From positions 1-32,455 of the forward strand of contig JAITWR010000097.1 in NCBI GenBank assembly GCA_031285165.1: DNA of 32,455 nucleotides. The letters run 5' to 3'. Shown one piece after another: positions 31,309 through 32,455 of the stretch (position 1 is the stretch's first letter; every line of letters starts with the position of its first letter). The DNA is from Novosphingobium sp. Its GTDB lineage: Bacteria; Pseudomonadota; Alphaproteobacteria; Sphingomonadales; Sphingomonadaceae. Below the pieces are notes generated by a model, which worked only from the letters and a program-made list of their open reading frames with translations, made no database searches and was not told the origin of the DNA. A program made the translations under genes and the position numbers.

Positions 31309-32094
31309 TCAACCCTGCGTGCGCGGCGCGGCGGGCTCGGCATATTCCGGCTGACCCAGCAGCCCGCGCCACAATTCCGCCTCGTCCATCACCGTCCGGC
31401 CGTCGCCCGAAGTGTAAGTCGGCGAGCGGGCGCGGAAGTTCACGAAGCCCAGCCCGTCGGGGCCGGAAAAAAAGCCGTATTTGGTATCGGCCGCCACGGC
31501 GAGCGCCGTGCCCGGACCATAGATGCGATTGCCGAGGCGGACGCTGCCGCTATGCACGAAAATCACCTCGTCCTCGCTGTGCGAATGAACCGGCGTCTCC
31601 TTGCCGGCCATCGCATAGGAGTTCTCATGCAGCCAGACGCTGCAAGTGGGGCAGGCCGCATCGGCATGAAGCGCCCCGCCGACACCCTCGTTGCCGCCAA
31701 GGCTTGCGGTCCGGGGAACGCGTTCGCCCGGCAGAATGTGGACCTTGCCGCCGCACTTGCCGTCCTGCGCCGGCTCTCCCTGGCTGAATACCAGAACGCT
31801 CGCGCCGTTCCCGCCCGCCCGCAGCGAAAGCGCCGCGCCGCGCTCTATGATCGCACTGGATTTCTCCGCCAGCTCGAACCCTTCTGCCGTGACGGTCCCT
31901 TTCCAGACGAACAGCGCAAGATCCGCCTGCCCGGCCGTCAGCGTGATCCGGCTGTGCGCGCCAAGGTCATGCTGGGTCAGGTGGATGGGCTGTTTGGGGC
32001 CTGCCAGCAGCGCCAGACTGACGACTTCGCCTTGCGCCTGGGGCGGTATGACCGCGGCTGCCTTTTCCCGCGTCGCGATCGAAACCCTGGCCAT
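31309..32094 (-). CDS. Cupin-fold protein (bicupin)
   Basis: A protein of 261 residues with two beta-barrel halves. The N-terminal half (about 30-105) lacks obvious metal ligands. The C-terminal cupin has KETPVHSHSEDEVIFVHSGSV (about 165-185), with His170, His172 and an acidic residue at 174-176 that would bind a metal. GTALAVAADTKYGFFSGPDGL is the second cupin motif. A CPTC motif (149-152) precedes it. Function unknown; cupins in catabolic loci are often dioxygenases or isomerases. GGGAG precedes the ATG at 32094. It ends 7 bp from the convergent FMN oxidase stop. Confidence 0.82.
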   Translation of the reverse strand: MARVSIATREKAAAVIPPQAQGEVVSLALLAGPKQPIHLTQHDLGAHSRITLTAGQADLALFVWKGTVTAEGFELAEKSSAIIERGAALSLRAGGNGASVLVFSQGEPAQDGKCGGKVHILPGERVPRTASLGGNEGVGGALHADAACPTCSVWLHENSYAMAGKETPVHSHSEDEVIFVHSGSVRLGNRIYGPGTALAVAADTKYGFFSGPDGLGFVNFRARSPTYTSGDGRTVMDEAELWRGLLGQPEYAEPAAPRTQG

Positions 32095-32195
32095 CGTGTT
32101 TCTCCCGAAATATCCGTCCTGAATGCAGCCGGCCGCAGCCCGGCAGTCGAACAGGGAAACGCATTCGTCAACGCGGATTCGCGTCGAAGCAAGCC

Positions 32196-32219
32196 CCGGC
32201 CGCGCGGCAACGCGGCCGG
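32196..32219 (-). terminator. Hairpin between the second TonB receptor and the cupin gene
   Basis: CCGGCCGCG (32196-32204) and CGCGGCCGG (32211-32219) form a perfect 9-bp stem with a 6-nt loop, 23 nt after the receptor stop on the minus strand. There is no strong T-run, so it may only attenuate expression of the cupin gene. Confidence 0.5.
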
Positions 32220-32242
32220 TTCTCTTTTCGGCAGGAACCCGG

Positions 32243-32455
32243 TCAGAACTTGTAGCCGATGGTTCCGCCATAGGTGGCCGGCTCGCCGATCGGGCTGTAA
32301 GTCGTGCCGCTCGGGTTGTAATGCACCCGATACTTGATGTTCGTCAGGTTGTTGCCCCACAGCCTGACGTAATAATGATCGGTCGGATCGCTCCATGTCA
32401 CCGAGGCATTGAGCAGGGCATAGGCCCCCTGCCGCGCGCGCTGCTCGTTCGAACG
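32243..32455 (-). CDS. TonB-dependent receptor, C-terminal end (cut by window edge)
   Basis: The last 70 residues of a gene running off the right edge. The sequence QGAYALLNASVTWSD, YYVRLWGNNLTNIKYRVHYN and GEPATYGGTIGYKF is the usual final barrel region of a sphingomonad TonB-dependent receptor, with NNLTN and a closing aromatic Phe. It is on the strand opposite to the other receptor operon and, with the cupin gene downstream (149 bp), may be a second uptake unit. Confidence 0.9.
   Translation of the reverse strand, partial: RSNEQRARQGAYALLNASVTWSDPTDHYYVRLWGNNLTNIKYRVHYNPSGTTYSPIGEPATYGGTIGYKF

Noticed and set aside
1..32455. CRISPR arrays, tRNA or rRNA genes, transposases, integrases
   Set aside because: No regular spaced repeats, cloverleaf arms, conserved rRNA blocks or recombinase motifs were recognised on either strand.

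Overview
The window reads as chromosome of a GC-rich alphaproteobacterium of the Sphingomonadales (Novosphingobium/Sphingomonas-like). The reasons are the run rpe / heparinase-like gene / purH, two TonB-dependent receptors beside catabolic genes, a hairpin repeat of a type I recall from sphingomonad genomes, and an inositol-phosphate synthase. No tRNA, rRNA, CRISPR array or intact insertion sequence was seen.

Region 1 (1-6158) is housekeeping: the start of dxs, a Zur-type zinc regulator with a 49-residue membrane peptide just upstream, purH, a heparinase II/III-like protein and rpe (all minus strand), then a divergent exported DUF2141 protein. Region 2 (6173-11447) is an inositol-phosphate cluster: a nucleotidyltransferase resembling CTP:inositol-1-phosphate cytidylyltransferase, inositol-3-phosphate synthase, a CDP-alcohol phosphotransferase with a degenerate N-terminal domain and a sequence resembling di-myo-inositol-phosphate-phosphate synthases, a second divergent CDP-alcohol phosphatidyltransferase, and a GT4 glycosyltransferase. 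Together they could make CDP-inositol and pass phosphoinositol to a lipid or solute acceptor, perhaps followed by glycosylation. The product is unknown to me.

Region 3 (11860-32455) looks like an accessory catabolic region for an unidentified organic compound. It holds two SnoaL-like proteins, a DUF7064/7065-type protein with a P-loop small-molecule kinase, two paralogous TIM-barrel amidohydrolases, an IclR regulator with a palindromic operator candidate, three TauD/TfdA 2-oxoglutarate dioxygenases, an alpha/beta-hydrolase, a lipoprotein cytochrome c', a fumarylacetoacetase-family hydrolase, an FMN 2-hydroxy-acid oxidase, a cupin and two TonB-dependent receptors (one cut by the window edge). 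The core operon is TonB receptor - dioxygenase - dioxygenase - FAH hydrolase - FMN oxidase (24764-31301). Housekeeping genes rpmB and tadA sit inside this region at 19316-20188.

Two things break the pattern. A probable phage-defence gene (DUF262 + HNH-like + AlbA/Schlafen-type domain, 15361-17604), visibly AT-richer than its surroundings, lies between the two amidohydrolase paralogues and is bracketed by a 16-bp imperfect direct repeat. A 71-bp inverted repeat pair, one copy fused to a 28-bp-arm hairpin repeat, brackets the SnoaL/cytochrome c' pair at 23089-24530. All function calls come from reading motifs by eye; no database search was run.
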